The position numbers were made by a program, and so were the translations under genes. A DNA stretch of 64,000 nucleotides from Agapanthus africanus (Eukaryota > Streptophyta > Magnoliopsida > Asparagales > Amaryllidaceae). The stretch lies in assembly GCA_030015575.1 (NCBI GenBank), contig CM057344.1, positions 186,885,044 to 186,949,043 of the forward strand, written 5' to 3'. Position 1 is the stretch's first letter, and the number at the start of each line of letters is the position of its first letter. Below the pieces are notes generated by a model. That model made no database searches, had not been told where the DNA came from, and worked only from the letters and a program-made list of their open reading frames with translations. Of this stretch, positions 1 to 11,668 are shown piece after piece.

Positions 1-830
1 AGATGTAAACCTAGGGTTTCTCCTATCTATAAATAGGAAAGTTAGAAGCCTAATTAGGCATGCCTCTTTTTAATTCTTAAAGTTAAATTTTAATTTCCTT
101 GTAATCGTCAAGAGGTCATCAATAAAAGTAAGAGTTTCTATTTTTATCTTGCATTCTTTTATTATCTGAATTTAATTTCTGCATTATTTTTTTTATCTGT
201 CTTTTAATATCTGCAATTTAGATAGTCTATTAAAATAAAAATTATAAAAATAAATTTTATCGTCACTTTCCTAATGAGTGAGTAATTCCTCACTTGTTAG
301 GGTTAGGATAGGGAAGATTTGAGAGAAGGAAATCTCTCTCACTCCTTTCTTTGCCCATATAATTTTTATAATACGGACTCTATTTAATTCAACCACACAC
401 CGCTCACTATGGCACCCTATCCTAATTGATAGCGGTGATTCCCTAGTTAGACCGGTTGTGATTGAATTAACTGGAGGTTAGGGCTAAGAGCCATGAAAGG
501 ACGGACAAGGATCAAAAAGAAGAAACTAAATTTCTTTCTAGTCGTGCTAATCCCCTTTGTTGATTATTACCCTAACACCTATATTCTTAACTAGGGTATT
601 AAAAGCAGTGAGTAGAATCCCTATTCCAAACTAACCTAATCCTAACCCTAGCAAGCCTTTAAATCAATTTATTCTCATTCTTAGATCTTAAATCAAACCC
701 TACCAAAAATAGGACTTAACTCGTTAGAACTTAAAGAAAGAACACCATTTCCCTGTGGACCGACTCGTACTCAACCGGTTAGCTACCAAGTGACACCGTC
801 TTGATTGCGGTATTCTTTAATTTAAAACAC
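1..830 (+). mobile_element. A1: Athila-like gypsy LTR, 3' part (cut by window edge)
   Basis: This is the downstream part of an LTR that starts before the window. It lines up along its length with the complete A2 LTR (16047-17465): a TATA-like box, a TCAATAAAA poly(A)-type signal, the GAGTGAG hairpin followed by GTTAGGGTTAGG, the AAAGGACGGACAAGGATCAA block and a terminal block GTGACACCGTCTTGATTGCGG. The exact 3' end is uncertain because the primer site that should follow is missing. The A2 LTR is clearly related but diverged, so A1 is an older or different subfamily. Confidence 0.8.
28..35 (+). promoter_or_regulatory. TATA-like box in A1 LTR
   Basis: TATAAATA lies at the place where the A2 LTR has TATAAATT (16600-16607) and about 90 bp before a TCAATAAAA poly(A)-like signal. 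It is the likely core promoter of A1. Confidence 0.5.
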
Positions 831-1706
831 ACACGCAAAGTTTAGTTATTTTCTTTTTGTAATTTCGGGTTAATTGAAATTGAAAAATATAAAAATTGAA
901 AAAATAAAAATACATAAAAAAAAACCATCTTGTTATTTTTGATTGTTTTTATGCGAATTGTGCAGGAAAGGAAGACGGACTGATTCAGATCTGAAGCAAG
1001 CCAGTGAACAAATCAACAAATAGAGGATCTGAACAGACAGAGGAGAACCATAACAGCACACAGAAAAATCTCGGAGGCCTAAACCAACCGAACCGCCGTG
1101 GAACCGCGGCTGAAGTAGGGGTTTGACCGCGGAACCGCGGTCAACCTGTGACGTCAGCACCCCAAATTTCTCTGTAAGCATTTTTGTCTTCTCTCTTACC
1201 CTCTGCTCTCCACTGAAAAATTTTCTTGCAGGTATTCTTTGCACAACAACTTCTTCTCCCACTCTAATAAATCATTTTGTGCAGGATTCTTTGCGCTGCA
1301 AATAAAAATAAAAATAAAAAATTGGCAAGTGTTTTAGATTTTATGTGTTACTGCTTTGCATATTTAAAACGGAATCTAAGGGGCTATAACACCAATTAAG
1401 ATTGGGTGGGGATTTCATTACCCTTCCTAAGACCCCAGAAATCATTAAAAGCATATGCATCACCTTTGAGCTAATTAAAAAATATCTAGACTCAGCCAAT
1501 TAAGGACTGTCGCGCTCATTAGGACAGAGGAAGGTTGTGGGTATTCAGTCGTTTATCTAAACCTGACTTTGTGGTGCCTAGGCTAGACAAGTGAGAAAGG
1601 TAACTTTAAAAGGCCCGTCTCACGGTGATTCGTGAGCGGAACCCTCCTTTCTTCACTTGTGCTTACCTGGCCACAATTGGCGGTGAAGAGGTGATTTGAG
1701 GGATAT
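831..1706 (+). other. A1 untranslated leader, first part
   Basis: Non-coding leader between the A1 LTR and gag. It aligns with A2 17486-18300: the shared GTAATTTCG stretch, a GC-rich twin palindrome (1092-1141), two TTGCGC/TTTGCGC stretches, the GATTGGGTGGGGATTTCAT block and the CTTACCTGGCC block. The roughly 25-bp primer site seen in A2 is absent here. The leader is interrupted at 1706/1707 by solo LTR D1 and resumes at 3326. Confidence 0.7.
1092..1141 (+). promoter_or_regulatory. Twin CCGCGG palindrome, A1 leader
   Basis: Two arms at 1092-1109 and 1124-1141, each built on CCGCGG-AA-CCGCGG (the first arm has CCGTGG). The AA centres are 31 bp apart. A TGACGTCA palindrome follows at 1148-1155. 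The same arrangement recurs in unrelated elements in this window. Function unknown. Confidence 0.7.
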
Positions 1707-2104
1707 TGATCAGTCGAAAATAGTGCATTCTCAACACGTTAATTTCCCTACTCTTATCATTCATATATAGGTGTTTATTGTAATTATAACACAGATTACG
1801 AATTCATCTGGAAAATACCAAATAACCTGTGTTATAGTTATAATCAACATTCTAAAGGAAAATTACGTGTTTATTACTAATCACATTGATTTGTATATAT
1901 CAACCCTTATCTCGAGATTGTGTGCAGGAAATTCTCCAGGTAAAAGAGCCGGAATTGCTAAAAGTGCCGGTAAAAATACAGCAAGTCTTTGACTTGTGAT
2001 CTGGCAGCAAACAAGAAAGTACAATGAGATTCCTGACATAAAATAAAGCCCAAAGGATCAACACCAAACCAACCTGAGAAAAGAATGCAGCAACTCACCT
2101 GCTT

Positions 2105-2152
2105 GGCCGCGGATCCGCGGCCGACTCGGCCGAGTTGCCGCGGATCCGCGGC
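2105..2152 (+). promoter_or_regulatory. Twin CCGCGG palindrome, D1 LTR
   Basis: Perfect palindromic arms CCGCGGATCCGCGG inside 2105-2122 and 2137-2152, centres 31 bp apart, about 215 bp upstream of the TATA-like box. The spacer holds another inverted repeat (ACTCGGCCGAGT). Confidence 0.7.
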
Positions 2153-2368
2153 ATTGTTAGCTCCTCAGCGACTTAAACTTCTCCACGTGGCTATTTGTAA
2201 CCCTAACTTCCAGAAGACTCTCAATTACTGCGTGGCTTATTCCAGAAGGCTCGGCCTAACAACCTTATTCTAGAATATTCCTTATTCTAGAATATTTCCT
2301 CTAACAAACTTCTTCTAGAAGACTCTCTCTAACAACCTAGCTTTGGAGGGAAGATTCAAATGAGTGGT

Positions 2369-2378
2369 TATAAAAAGG
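2369..2378 (+). promoter_or_regulatory. TATA-like box in D1
   Basis: TATAAAAAGG, matched in D2 by TATATAAAG at 14228-14236 in the same sequence context. Confidence 0.5.
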
Positions 2379-3325
2379 GATCTAGATCTAGAATTTGGGG
2401 GTTGATTAGTGGTTGATTATTTGTTGGGGGGTTGTTGAAATTGGAGGGAGATTAGTTGTTGTTCATCATTTTTGAGTGGTAAAAATTGTAGTGAGATCCA
2501 AATCATTTCTAAATCAAATTGAGTGACACAATTTGATCCAAATCAAGATCCATCGAGTACCAAATCAAGCAAGCCTTCAACGAGCCTTTTGAAGCAACAC
2601 CGATCTTCATCCGAGCAAGAGATCCATGACGATTCGCGACTCAAGAAGACGATGCGAAGCTAGTTTCGACGATTGAGTTCTCTCCTCAAAATCTTGTAAT
2701 CTTTGAGTCAATTGTAACGAAACGTTGATTAATAAAAGGTGAAAATTCTTGATCTTGCTTTTCTTTACATTTGAGTATTATGAAGAGTTATCGATTTTTG
2801 ATTGTTTTCTTTTTCATGATGTTTGAGTGAAAACTCCGCTTGTGGAGGAATCGAGAAAATAGGTAGATGATGATGAGTAAATTCTTGAACGATTCTTAAG
2901 TCTTATGAGTTTTGTAAACTTTAGGAAATTGAATCAACGATGACCTAGTTTTGAGCGAGATGCTTTATTGAATGTTTTCGCTCCAAATTAGTGATCAACG
3001 ATCGATGATTGAATTTCCTAGAGGCTAGAATTTGAATGCTAATCAACGAAAGGACAAGGGATAATGATGGAGAAACCCTAGTCTCTTCTATAGATCCCGA
3101 CTCATCGTTGATCGTCATCGATCTAGCAACAAATCTTCAATCGATAAGAATTTGTAATCATAAGTATTCATCATCACTATCAATTGGATCGGTTCCTACA
3201 AGCCTCTTTACAAATCTTGATAATTCATTCGATTTGGACATCTTCTTGATCTGTAGTATTTCTTGATTCTAGATTCTTTGGTTGTGATACATTTTACATA
3301 CACACGAAGATGATCAATCAGATAT

Positions 3326-3626
3326 CTCATAACTTGTCACTTTGGACCAGTTAGGAGCAGTCTAGTTGACTTAGGAGACCCTAGCTCTAGGCTTGATTGT
3401 GCATGCTTAAATTGTGATTGTTTGAGAGTGTGTCATAGTTCCGTACAAAATTTTTCGCAAAACTTTTTTAAAAAAAAAAGAAAAAAAAACTCAAAACAAA
3501 ATTTTTACAAAAACTTGCCATTTGTCGCTAGAATTCCATTGCACCCACTCTTCATTCACATTTCCCCATTGACGTTTTCTTACCCTCACATTCTACTTTT
3601 CGACTACAATACAACTCGTTTAGTGT
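3326..3626 (+). other. A1 leader, second part
   Basis: Resumes the alignment with A2 18300-18577: the AGTTAGGAG and GACCCTAG blocks, then an A-rich and a pyrimidine-rich stretch directly before the gag ATG. Confidence 0.65.
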
Positions 3627-3810
3627 ATGTCCGGTTGGACTAGGGACACTAGGGCCCGCTTAGTCAGTGTCTCGTTAGTCACTACTGACGACGCGTTCGA
3701 CTCCGAAGTCGAAACTCCCTCCACTCCTTTTTCATCTTTACATTCATCTTCACATTCATCATCTTCTAAAGAGATGTTAGGATTCAATCCTAATAACCTT
3801 TTACCTACCT
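3627..3810 (+). pseudogene. gag: A1 gag, N-terminal fragment (split by C1)
   Basis: The ATG at 3627 opens a frame beginning MSGWTRDTRARL, matching A2 Gag MSLWTRDTNARL. It continues with the acidic/serine stretch and the GFNPNN motif. At 3810 it is cut by the copia element C1. The frame picks up again at 13801 after the duplicated TACCT, without a frame change. Gag would form the virus-like particle of the retrotransposon. Only the N-terminal part survives in A1; the second fragment stops at 14021, so no functional product is possible. Confidence 0.8.
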
Positions 3811-5937
3811 TGTTGGATATAGTGCCCTCAGAGTCAATTATTGGATCACAGGCACGTGATTGCAATGATTGAGGGAGGATCTATGCCGGTAGGACAGTCT
3901 TACTCAAGATGATAGTATGCTATCTGGTTTATCTTTATCATCGTGTACTGCTTTAGGTGACATTACTGATCACTATTGCACGTTGATAGAGCCCTTAGGA
4001 TTCTTGCTTGATGGCCAGCAGTATGATGGCGATCATATACGTGGGAGCTGGGGTCTATAAGCACATCCTTAAAAGGTCCCTAGTCGTGGGAGTTTCGAGA
4101 CAGGACATCGATACTCCAGAGTAGACTAGTGTATACAGTCGAGACCCCGACGAGGGGCGGTGGCCGGTCTCACAAGCCACTGGTGTCAGCTGGTTCACCT
4201 AAGATGTATACAGGTGCTCATTAGGTTATGAGTACACCGGACAGGACTCGCCAGGAACATGCTAGTTTGTATTATACCTGACGTCAGATAGTAGTTCCCT
4301 GGTGACATGTGTACAGGTTAGTTCATCGACTTGAGATCGTCATTTGTCTCGTGTGAGTTCCCACTGTGCTTTGATTACTACCCTACCACGGCTCAAAAGA
4401 GTCGTGCAAACAGGTTTTAGTTGGGTACAGTCCCGAGCCACATGGAGGCAGTGAGCGGATCTGCAGGGGTTCGTCTCTCCCGGTATTGGGGGTGAGGTCG
4501 CGCTGTGTCTAGGAGAGCCATTACACGAAGTCCTTGGCCAAGGCAGGAGATTTACTGGTAGGTATTCCAGTAGTATCTCAGGGTGTTCTGGGCTACACTC
4601 CGACATGACTTGTACCGCTTTTAGGGGTCTGACTTTTACCAACCCCCTAGGCCCGCCATGCGATGCTCATAGACGAACGGACTGGACTGTACGAATATTG
4701 TCACTGACAGGCTCAGTAAGGTGTCAGGATGAGTTCGCTCATCGACGTCCTTTTTGGTCAATACCTGGTAGCCCGTTACGTATGGCTAATACCTCTGACG
4801 TGCTAGTGGTTAAATCCACAGCTAAAGTATTGACGAGTCTTTAGAGTCCCCCACAGACAGTTTCTCAAGTTTCGGGCGAAACGCTGTAGAGGCCATATGG
4901 ATATAAGGCAGGATTCGATCTTATACGTGCGGTATTGCACGGATCATGATCGGACGGATAATACTAGCGAGGTTTTGTTTAAGCCGGATCCTAGTATTGT
5001 ACAGTGTAGATTTTGTCTCATTGCATTTGTATTCGGTCGAAATACAAATGCAGGTACGTATATACGGTCGTGGGGTTTTCCTGTAATTTATTACGGGATC
5101 AGTTTTTTGAAGTTGCCAGTTTCCATTTCGTTTCAGCCAGTTTTTCTTTCTTCCATACTTAGCTGAATTTTTCATGGGAGGGGCTAATTTGCAAGTGTGC
5201 AAATTAGCAATTGTGGAGGGGGTTCTTTGTGTTATGAGGCCTCATGATGGTTCTTAGCTTTATTTGATTCTTTTTGAATCATTTTCCTTTGCATTAATGA
5301 GATGAGATTTGATTTAGAAATTGATGTGATATAATTTCCTCATTATCTTCACTTTTTCTTATGGTTACCACAACTCCTCTTGTGCTCACCCCCCCTTTGA
5401 TATTTTTTCCCTCCTCCACATTGAAGGGGCCGGCCACTTCTTGAGAGGAGGGGGTTCATTTTTGGTGGTGGGGGGAAAATTACTTATCTCATTTTGTTTG
5501 CTACATATATTCTTTAACCTCTCTCCAAAGATCATTCTCTCATCTACTCTATTATGGCAACTTCCACAACCCCAATTGAGACAAACCATTTTACACTATT
5601 CTACAGCAATCTTGGACACGTCGGCTTGCCAACTTCATGTCCGAGTTGCCTCGGTCCAGAGGTGGGAGCCCGTAAAAAGATTCGGCGACATGGTGCCCTT
5701 TCCGACAAGGAGATGAAGACCGGAGATTCCGCCAGGAGATCGGGATGGAGGACAAAGACCGAAGGACACGGATCGCTCGGTATAGCATTCTACCCAATCT
5801 CTTGTTTGCTAGCATTAGGTTAATGGCCCGATCCGGGTTTAAAGTACGCGGTAGCGCCGGTTTAAAAGTTTAAAGAAAAGTTTCGTTTCCGCATTTTCGC
5901 CTCGGACAGACGGCCGGGGCGCTGTCGTGCACTTACA
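3811..5937 (+). repeat. C1 5' LTR
   Basis: Starts TGTTGGATATAG and ends GTGCACTTACA. It carries a block strongly shared with family B LTRs (4360-4493: CACTGTGCTTTGATT to CGGTATTGGGGG) and weaker shared blocks around 4620-4690 and 4820-4850. Short frames here are not conserved as proteins. Confidence 0.9.
4360..4493 (+). repeat. LTR core block shared by copia families B and C
   Basis: About 134 bp that stays recognisable at high similarity between C-family and B-family LTRs while flanking LTR sequence drifts. Other copies: 12218-12351, about 42050-41925 (C3), 47560-47690 (C6) and 32947-33079 (solo B); in reverse orientation near 15910-16046 (C2), 23610-23740, 31800-31930 and 56905-57030. It may be a promoter/enhancer or a structured RNA element; nothing in the sequence decides which. 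Confidence 0.65.
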
Positions 5938-5938
5938 T

Positions 5939-5950
5939 TGGTATTAGAGC
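5939..5950 (+). other. C1 primer-binding site
   Basis: TGGTATTAGAGC lies one base after the LTR. It differs at one position from TGGTATCAGAGC, the usual initiator-Met tRNA site of plant copia elements. Confidence 0.8.
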
Positions 5951-6145
5951 CACGCCATTAACCTAGTCTAGCTTGCTCTGATGTGTTTACAAGTTCGATC
6001 GAACGGATTTTCCAAAAACCCCATTTTCAAGTCCAGGTTTCTGTCGAATTTTTGCTGTGCTCAAAAAATTATTTGATACATTGCAAAAATACGTGCAGGG
6101 TTTTATAAGAATTCTGTGAAAATTTGATCGGCTGAAATTACTATA

Positions 6146-6196
6146 GCGCGGCGGATCAGCGGCCAAAACCATGTTTTCGCCGCGGATCCGCCGCCG
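6146..6196 (+). promoter_or_regulatory. Twin GC palindrome, C1 leader
   Basis: Arms at 6146-6164 (GCGGATCAGCGG) and 6178-6196 (CCGCGGATCCGCC), centres 31 bp apart, about 200 bp after the primer site. Confidence 0.65.
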
Positions 6197-7361
6197 TACT
6201 GTGGCCAAACTGCACCAAATTTCTACAGTGGGTTTCTGACATGGAAATAGGGTTTCTGGTATATTATTTTTGGGCCCAGATTTATTTTGAGTGCTGCAGT
6301 AGTGCTTGGGGCCCACTTCGGGAAATTTAGTCGATCGAAAATTTTAAACATGTTAGTTCACAGTATTTACATTATATCTGCGACCGTGAATGTCATTTGA
6401 TCGGTAAATCCTATCTAACTGCTATAGCCCTTTTAGACGGGTTTGCGAACGTGATATTCACGTTGATGTTCTGTGTTGTGCTGTGATGTTGCGGATTTGT
6501 CGTAGTGGATAGCCTGGATGCAATGGTAGTACAGTTTGGTTGTTTATGTACATTTGATATTGCGGGACGAGCGTCCGACATGTGGACTGCCGTCACTGCC
6601 TGTTTGTATATTATTCTTTTAGGGCACGACCGGGCTGAGGTCGATGTACCCGTTGTATATTTTACTTTCTGTACTAGGATTACCCCGCGGAGGAGTGCAC
6701 GGGTAGCCGGGTTCTAGAGGGCAACGGGCTCGTATCTCATGGCGTTGAGACGGAGGGGGCTTCACTCTAGAATTGGCGGGCTATTCGCCGCACTCGTAGG
6801 GGGTACAGCTTGACCCAAGGATGGGTGCTCAAGTTATCGGATTCCGTGAAGTGCTGGGTGGTCCATTCACGTTGTTGAAGGGGGTTGCCTCGCTTCAGGT
6901 TTTGGCGGGTAACTTGCCGCGTCCGTAGGGGTCTAGGATTTCATTGCACAGGCTATCCACACGACCAGGGGAACGTCGCATTTCAGTAGCGGCTCTATGA
7001 AACCCGGGGATCCAAGATATCTGTATTGTTCTGTGATGCTTATTACATTTCTGTGATGTTGCATTTTATCACGCCTTGAGCGATTATTATATATTGATAT
7101 ATATACTAGTAGATGTTGTATATGTTTTGCATCCGCGCTAGTCCAGTCCCCGCTCTGTCGTTAGTTAAGTAACCTAACGGGTGATGACGGGACCCAATGG
7201 CGAATGCGGATGGCATATACGTACATCGTATTTTCGTTCTTTTTGGTGTGATCAATTGATAGGACTGCGTTGATTCGGATCAATGCAAGCTAATCAAACC
7301 TATTCTGATGTTGTTGGAACATTTTTCAAAAAGCTGTTATTGCAAGGACGTTCTCTTTTGT

Positions 7362-7590
7362 TTTGCACAGTGGTATTCGGTTATGAATATCCAGCACCTC
7401 AGTCGACGAGGCAAGGGCCGAGATCCCTTCACCGGGAGTGACCCCTTGGACAGAAGTTTGCGTCAGGGCAATAACTTCACTATAATCGATTACTTTTGCT
7501 TTGCATCGTGGTATTCAGTTGGAATATCCTGCACCTCATTCTACGGGGAAAGAACCGATATCCCTTCACCGGGAGTGATCTCTTTAGCAA
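7362..7590 (+). repeat. Leader direct repeat (two diverged copies)
   Basis: Two copies about 135 bp apart share TTGCA..GTGGTATTC, a CACCTCA..CGA/CGGGG stretch and CCCTTCACCGGGAGTGA. The same two-copy arrangement is on the minus strand in B1 (27868-28100) and B2 (61660-61890), so it is an old feature of this copia lineage. Confidence 0.7.
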
Positions 7591-7726
7591 AGGTTTTCTC
7601 CACTATATTTTTAAAAAAAGCTATCCGGTTCCTTCAACGATATCAAGTTCATTATGTTAAAGATTTTTCGCCAAAAACCATTCGTAGCCCTCTGTCATTT
7701 CAGTTAAATGTTCGGTAGTATTCAAG

Positions 7727-7936
7727 CTATGTATTTTGACCTACGCCAAGGCATAGTGATTGGTAGCTACCGGATATTTATCTGTTGCATAGATAGATGC
7801 GTTAGTTTGGGACAGTCGTACTACTATTTTGGCCTACGTCAAGGGTATGCATTGGTGGGTTCAAATTAACCTGGATAATGACAGGTAGAACTTGACATGT
7901 GACTTATGATAAGTTGGCCTACCTCAAGGTCATAAG
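7727..7936 (+). repeat. C1 leader hairpin array
   Basis: Three phased copies of GACCTACGCCAAGG or GGCCTACNTCAAGG (about 85-90 bp apart). Two are enclosed by complementary outer arms: CTATG/CATAG (7727-7731, 7752-7756) and CTTATGA/TCATAAG (7903-7909, 7930-7936). The middle copy lacks a clear outer stem. B1 and B2 have the equivalent array. Confidence 0.6.
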
Positions 7937-8230
7937 AGCATGGGGTAAAAATCACATCGGGAGTTTCTAAAGAAACTGAAACTTGCCAGATATGCGCATA
8001 CCTTCTGGAGTGTGATAGCGTGAGTGGATTCCATCACGTTATAATGCGATGATAGTTGGATCCCGTTTCCCACTGATGAGTTGGTTTATTCCTCGGGTGA
8101 TCCCGACTAATTTTTCTTTCGGGTTTGGAGGAGAATTTGACGTTACAGTGGGAGGTTTCTTGATTAGAAAAAGTGATAACCATTCTGATCTAGTTTAGAG
8201 TGCACGCCGAGTGTTTCTTTTCTCTCTCTT

Positions 8231-11200
8231 TGGCAGCGACCATGGCCCAACCCTTGACTATGACTCAGTGACCAAAACTAACCGAACCTTCTTAAACACT
8301 GGCTTTTGGATGTCAGAGTTGCAAACCTCATTACCACTCCTACTTTTACCCTTTTCTCCAGGACACCCCGTATTACTACGAACGTCCACTTCCATTGGAT
8401 AAAACCATCGTATGGTTATATATGAATTCGAAGGAATTTATTTTAGGATGGTTTCCGGTTCTGGAGAAAACGAATAGGACTATTCAGTTGTCTTTTCCTT
8501 TTACCTTCTCTCAGATTGCGAGTGCTCCTTGGATTAGGGGATAGTACACCCGTTACGCCTATTGGATAGTCTTCTTCCAAAGCTTAGGCTGGTGCCGAAC
8601 GGTAGGGAATGAAGAAAGCCGATTAGCCTAAGTATGGTGTACAGAAGGTATTAAGTTAAGACAAATAAAGGGATTAGTGAGAGGGCAAAGTAAATTGCGA
8701 CTGCTATTCACGACCAAACCAAGTATTTCATTACCACTCCCACTTCACCTTTGTATTTCTCCAGGACACTCCGTATCACTACGAGGATCCACAGTTATTT
8801 GGATATTCCATCATATGGTTATATACGAACTCGAAAGGAACTTGTTCCAGTTCGGGGATGGATTCTGGTTCAGAAGAAATATGAATAAGGTTTTATTCAG
8901 TTGTCTTTTATCTTTACCTTCTCTCGCATTGCGAGTGCTCCTAGGATTAGGACAGTACACCCATTATGCTTATTGGATAGTCTTCTTCCAGACCATAAGC
9001 TGGTGCCGAACGGTAGGGAAGGAAGAAAACCATTTAGCTTAAGAGGGTGTACAGAAGGCAATGACTAAAGACATATAAAGGGATTTGGAGAGATGGCAAA
9101 GAAATATACGGTTACAGTTGTGAATCTGATAATGGAAGATGTATTACTAGGAATACCCGGATACCCCATCAAAACATTTCAATGTTTTAGTTTCACTGTG
9201 TATTGTTAAAAGAAAACTGATTTCCCAATTAGTCCTTACTCCAGGATATGTATTTATCAGGTATGATTCTCACATCTGTATGGTTTTACAGATGATGAGT
9301 GGGAGTAAGTTATTTGGAATTAGGTGATCATCCTCATTATATCGGAATTCGTTGTAATTGGTGATATTTGAGGAAATCGCCTGGGCTGTTTGCCGGACGG
9401 CAAATATTTCGTTTTGAATATCCGCTGTTATGCACCAATTTCAAATTGATATATCTGTATGTCTATTTTTATAGAGTGAGATATACCTTTTTTGAAATTA
9501 TGTCTATGACATTTACCTATGTCAGTGAATGGTTAGGTAAGGAGTATTAAACAGCGGTGTAATTCTTCATAACCATAAGTACAGTTTTCAACCTACGACA
9601 CACAGGGAATGAGTTATTAGACTCAAGGAACTTATAAAGAGTATTGTATGTTGTCCAGTGTCCATAAGGACAGAGGGGTTGGTCTTCGTACTATATTCGG
9701 TTTACTTATGACTTCTCCAGTTTTTAGACATGTGTTTCGTAGAAATGCAGGGTCTGAGTTTTGAGAAGTTATAGGTATAAGAATAAAGTAGAGAACCAGG
9801 CGTCGCAAGTATTAGGATTCTTCAAGGTGATCGAAGATGTAGATACTTGTGTATGGTATTCAGTTGATAGTAATGATTAAGAGAACTTGCTTCTCTTTCA
9901 GGTTACTCATAATTGGAAGTACTCCTAAGTTGAGTAATGCTGATCGGCCTCTCTCCATTTAGCTGACATGCACTGGAGACAGCTGCATGATTTGAATCTG
10001 GTTCAATTAAATCAATGCCTCTGTTTCTGTATTGGATATAGAACAGTTCATATCTTGACATTGTTAAGGTACGGGGAGTTTTCCGGCTTATGCTTAAAAC
10101 CAGACTCCGGATAACTCAAGGCACATTTCCGTAATGGCTGTTTGTGGGTTGACCCGGGCTATGACGAGGGTTGACTTTCTACCATCTGGAAGATCAATAG
10201 TGATATTGTTCTTGACTCGCCACAGTTTTAATAAAAATGGATTTTTTCAGAAAACAGTAGTGGGACTATGGTAGAACTAGAAGTGATTCCAGAACCGCAA
10301 ACGATTACTGAAAATTTGATAAGAACCTAAAGATTCAATCTGGCTTGACATTCCATTGGCCACTCCGCAGATATGGTGGGTAACCTCAGGCATCCGAGAG
10401 GTACTCCGGTAGACTCAAGGACGGTGACAGGGAGGTTCTTGTTTACCCAGACTTGCCATTGCTGTTGTTCCAGACCATGAGACTCGGCAGGAGGATGAGT
10501 ATAGCGTCGTTCTAAACAAGCTTTAGAAGTGCACGTGTATATGATTCTGCCAAGAGGGTTGTCGTAGTCAGTGGGAGCAGCGGAAGTATAGTGGACAAGT
10601 AGCTTATCTCTATTTATAGACTAAAGCAGATATAGCGGAGATAGATCATCTATTTCTAATGTGACAGTCACAGGTTTGGCTTCATCAGAATAGGGGATGG
10701 ATCTGTTAAGAAGGTAGTAGGGTGTGATGTCTTGGTATTTGGATGACATATACAGAGTAGGAAGTGAAATTCCTATACTACGGTCGGTTATACTTTGGTT
10801 GTCACACAGTAGTTTCTCCACATAGGAATTGGATTTTATATCAGACATTCTGGTTACTAGATCTATGGTTTTAGATCTAGATTTGGGAAGTGTCCCAATC
10901 TGGGTACTTAGACAGCATTCTAAAGGTGTTTTAGAATGGACGACTCCAGGCACAGTAGTATACCTGCAAGTGATGGAGTCACCCTCTCTAAAGGAGTCTT
11001 ACAGACTAAAAGGGAGAGGGATGTGCATGATTGGAAGATCACTTGCTTAGGCAATTGAGTCAATTATGAGATGTCAAGTACCACACCAGATGTTGTTTTT
11101 GCATTAGATGCAATAAGTTGATATTGATCCAATCCTGGAGAAACATTCGGAAGCAGTTTTAGAACATAGGTGGATGTTCTACGGATATGATAACGACAGC

Positions 11201-11650
11201 CTCTTTTAGGAGACAGTTATCATTCCAGGCTTCCAAGGTGACCTGGATGACAGAGTGACTGTCAGAGGTATAGTTTTCCCTCTGACGAGGGGCAGTATTT
11301 TGGACAGGTGGTTCAAGCGGATACTGAGGGAGGTATGGCGCAGGATACTGTTTAAGTTCAGTTGACGATACAGTCTAAGAAGTTTGGATTTGGAGTTCAT
11401 TTATGAGCTAGGTCCCATCAGATATCCAGACACATTCTAAGACAGGTATTGCTCATTTCGGGAGATGGGTTTCTCCGCGAACTTGAGATAAAGAGAGAAA
11501 TAGAAAGAAACATCAGAGCGGATCCACTCATTGAGGCTATTCCTCGAATGCAATAGTTTCGCAAACGAGCTTTGTGAGACTGATTAGTAGAGGAGTTGGG
11601 TGTTCGGTATCACACGGGCTGTGAGTATGCGACATCGCAATAATTAGCCT
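8231..11650 (+). pseudogene. pol: C1 copia pol relic
   Basis: Plus-strand remnants of copia pol with stops and frameshifts throughout. The start context TTTGGCAGCGACCATGG matches the pol start of B2. Around 10840-11040 conceptual translation resembles the B2 region [15 protein letters not shown] through GLTLSKE. Near 11520-11640, ADPLIEAIPRMQ and GVRYHTG match the end of RNase H (B2 [16 protein letters not shown]). I could not place protease, integrase or the RT catalytic site with confidence. No frame longer than about 120 codons remains, so it cannot encode a working enzyme. Confidence 0.65.
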
Positions 11651-11668
11651 TGAGTGCAAGTGGGAGAT
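11651..11668 (+). other. C1 polypurine tract
   Basis: TGAGTGCAAGTGGGAGAT directly before the 3' LTR. The same tract occurs in reverse in B1 (24277-24292) and B2 (57584-57599). Confidence 0.75.

Larger units (their letters stand above)
1707..3320 (+). mobile_element. D1: solo LTR, probably Athila/Tat-like gypsy
   Basis: A 1614-bp unit starting TGATCAGTCG and ending TGATCAATCA, flanked by GATAT at 1702-1706 and 3321-3325. The A1 leader aligns with A2 up to one flank and again from just after the other, so this is an insertion. It has no internal region and no second LTR: a solo LTR left by recombination. It carries a twin CCGCGGATCCGCGG motif (2105-2152), CACGTG (2184-2189), a TATA-like box and a TTAATAAAAGG poly(A)-like signal near 2728. 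A second, truncated relative is D2 (14022-15285). The superfamily is inferred from the A-like layout. Confidence 0.85.
5951..8230 (+). other. C1 leader (no gag)
   Basis: About 2.3 kb without a credible coding frame, in the place where copia gag normally lies. It holds a twin GC palindrome (6146-6196), a stretch shared with the C6 leader (about 6360-7230, equal to 51250-52110), two diverged direct repeats (7362-7450, 7497-7590) and three hairpins (7727-7936). It ends in a pyrimidine tract and CAG directly before an ATG (8231). Confidence 0.7.

Noticed and set aside
933-1305. Overlapping frames of 109 and 60 codons in the A1 leader
   Set aside because: They lie on both strands of a non-coding leader with GC motifs and are not kept in A2.
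4340-5823. Several frames of 70-100 codons in the C1 LTR, repeated at 12198-13681
   Set aside because: Present twice only because the LTR is present twice; they overlap on both strands, and changes between copies are not synonymous-biased.
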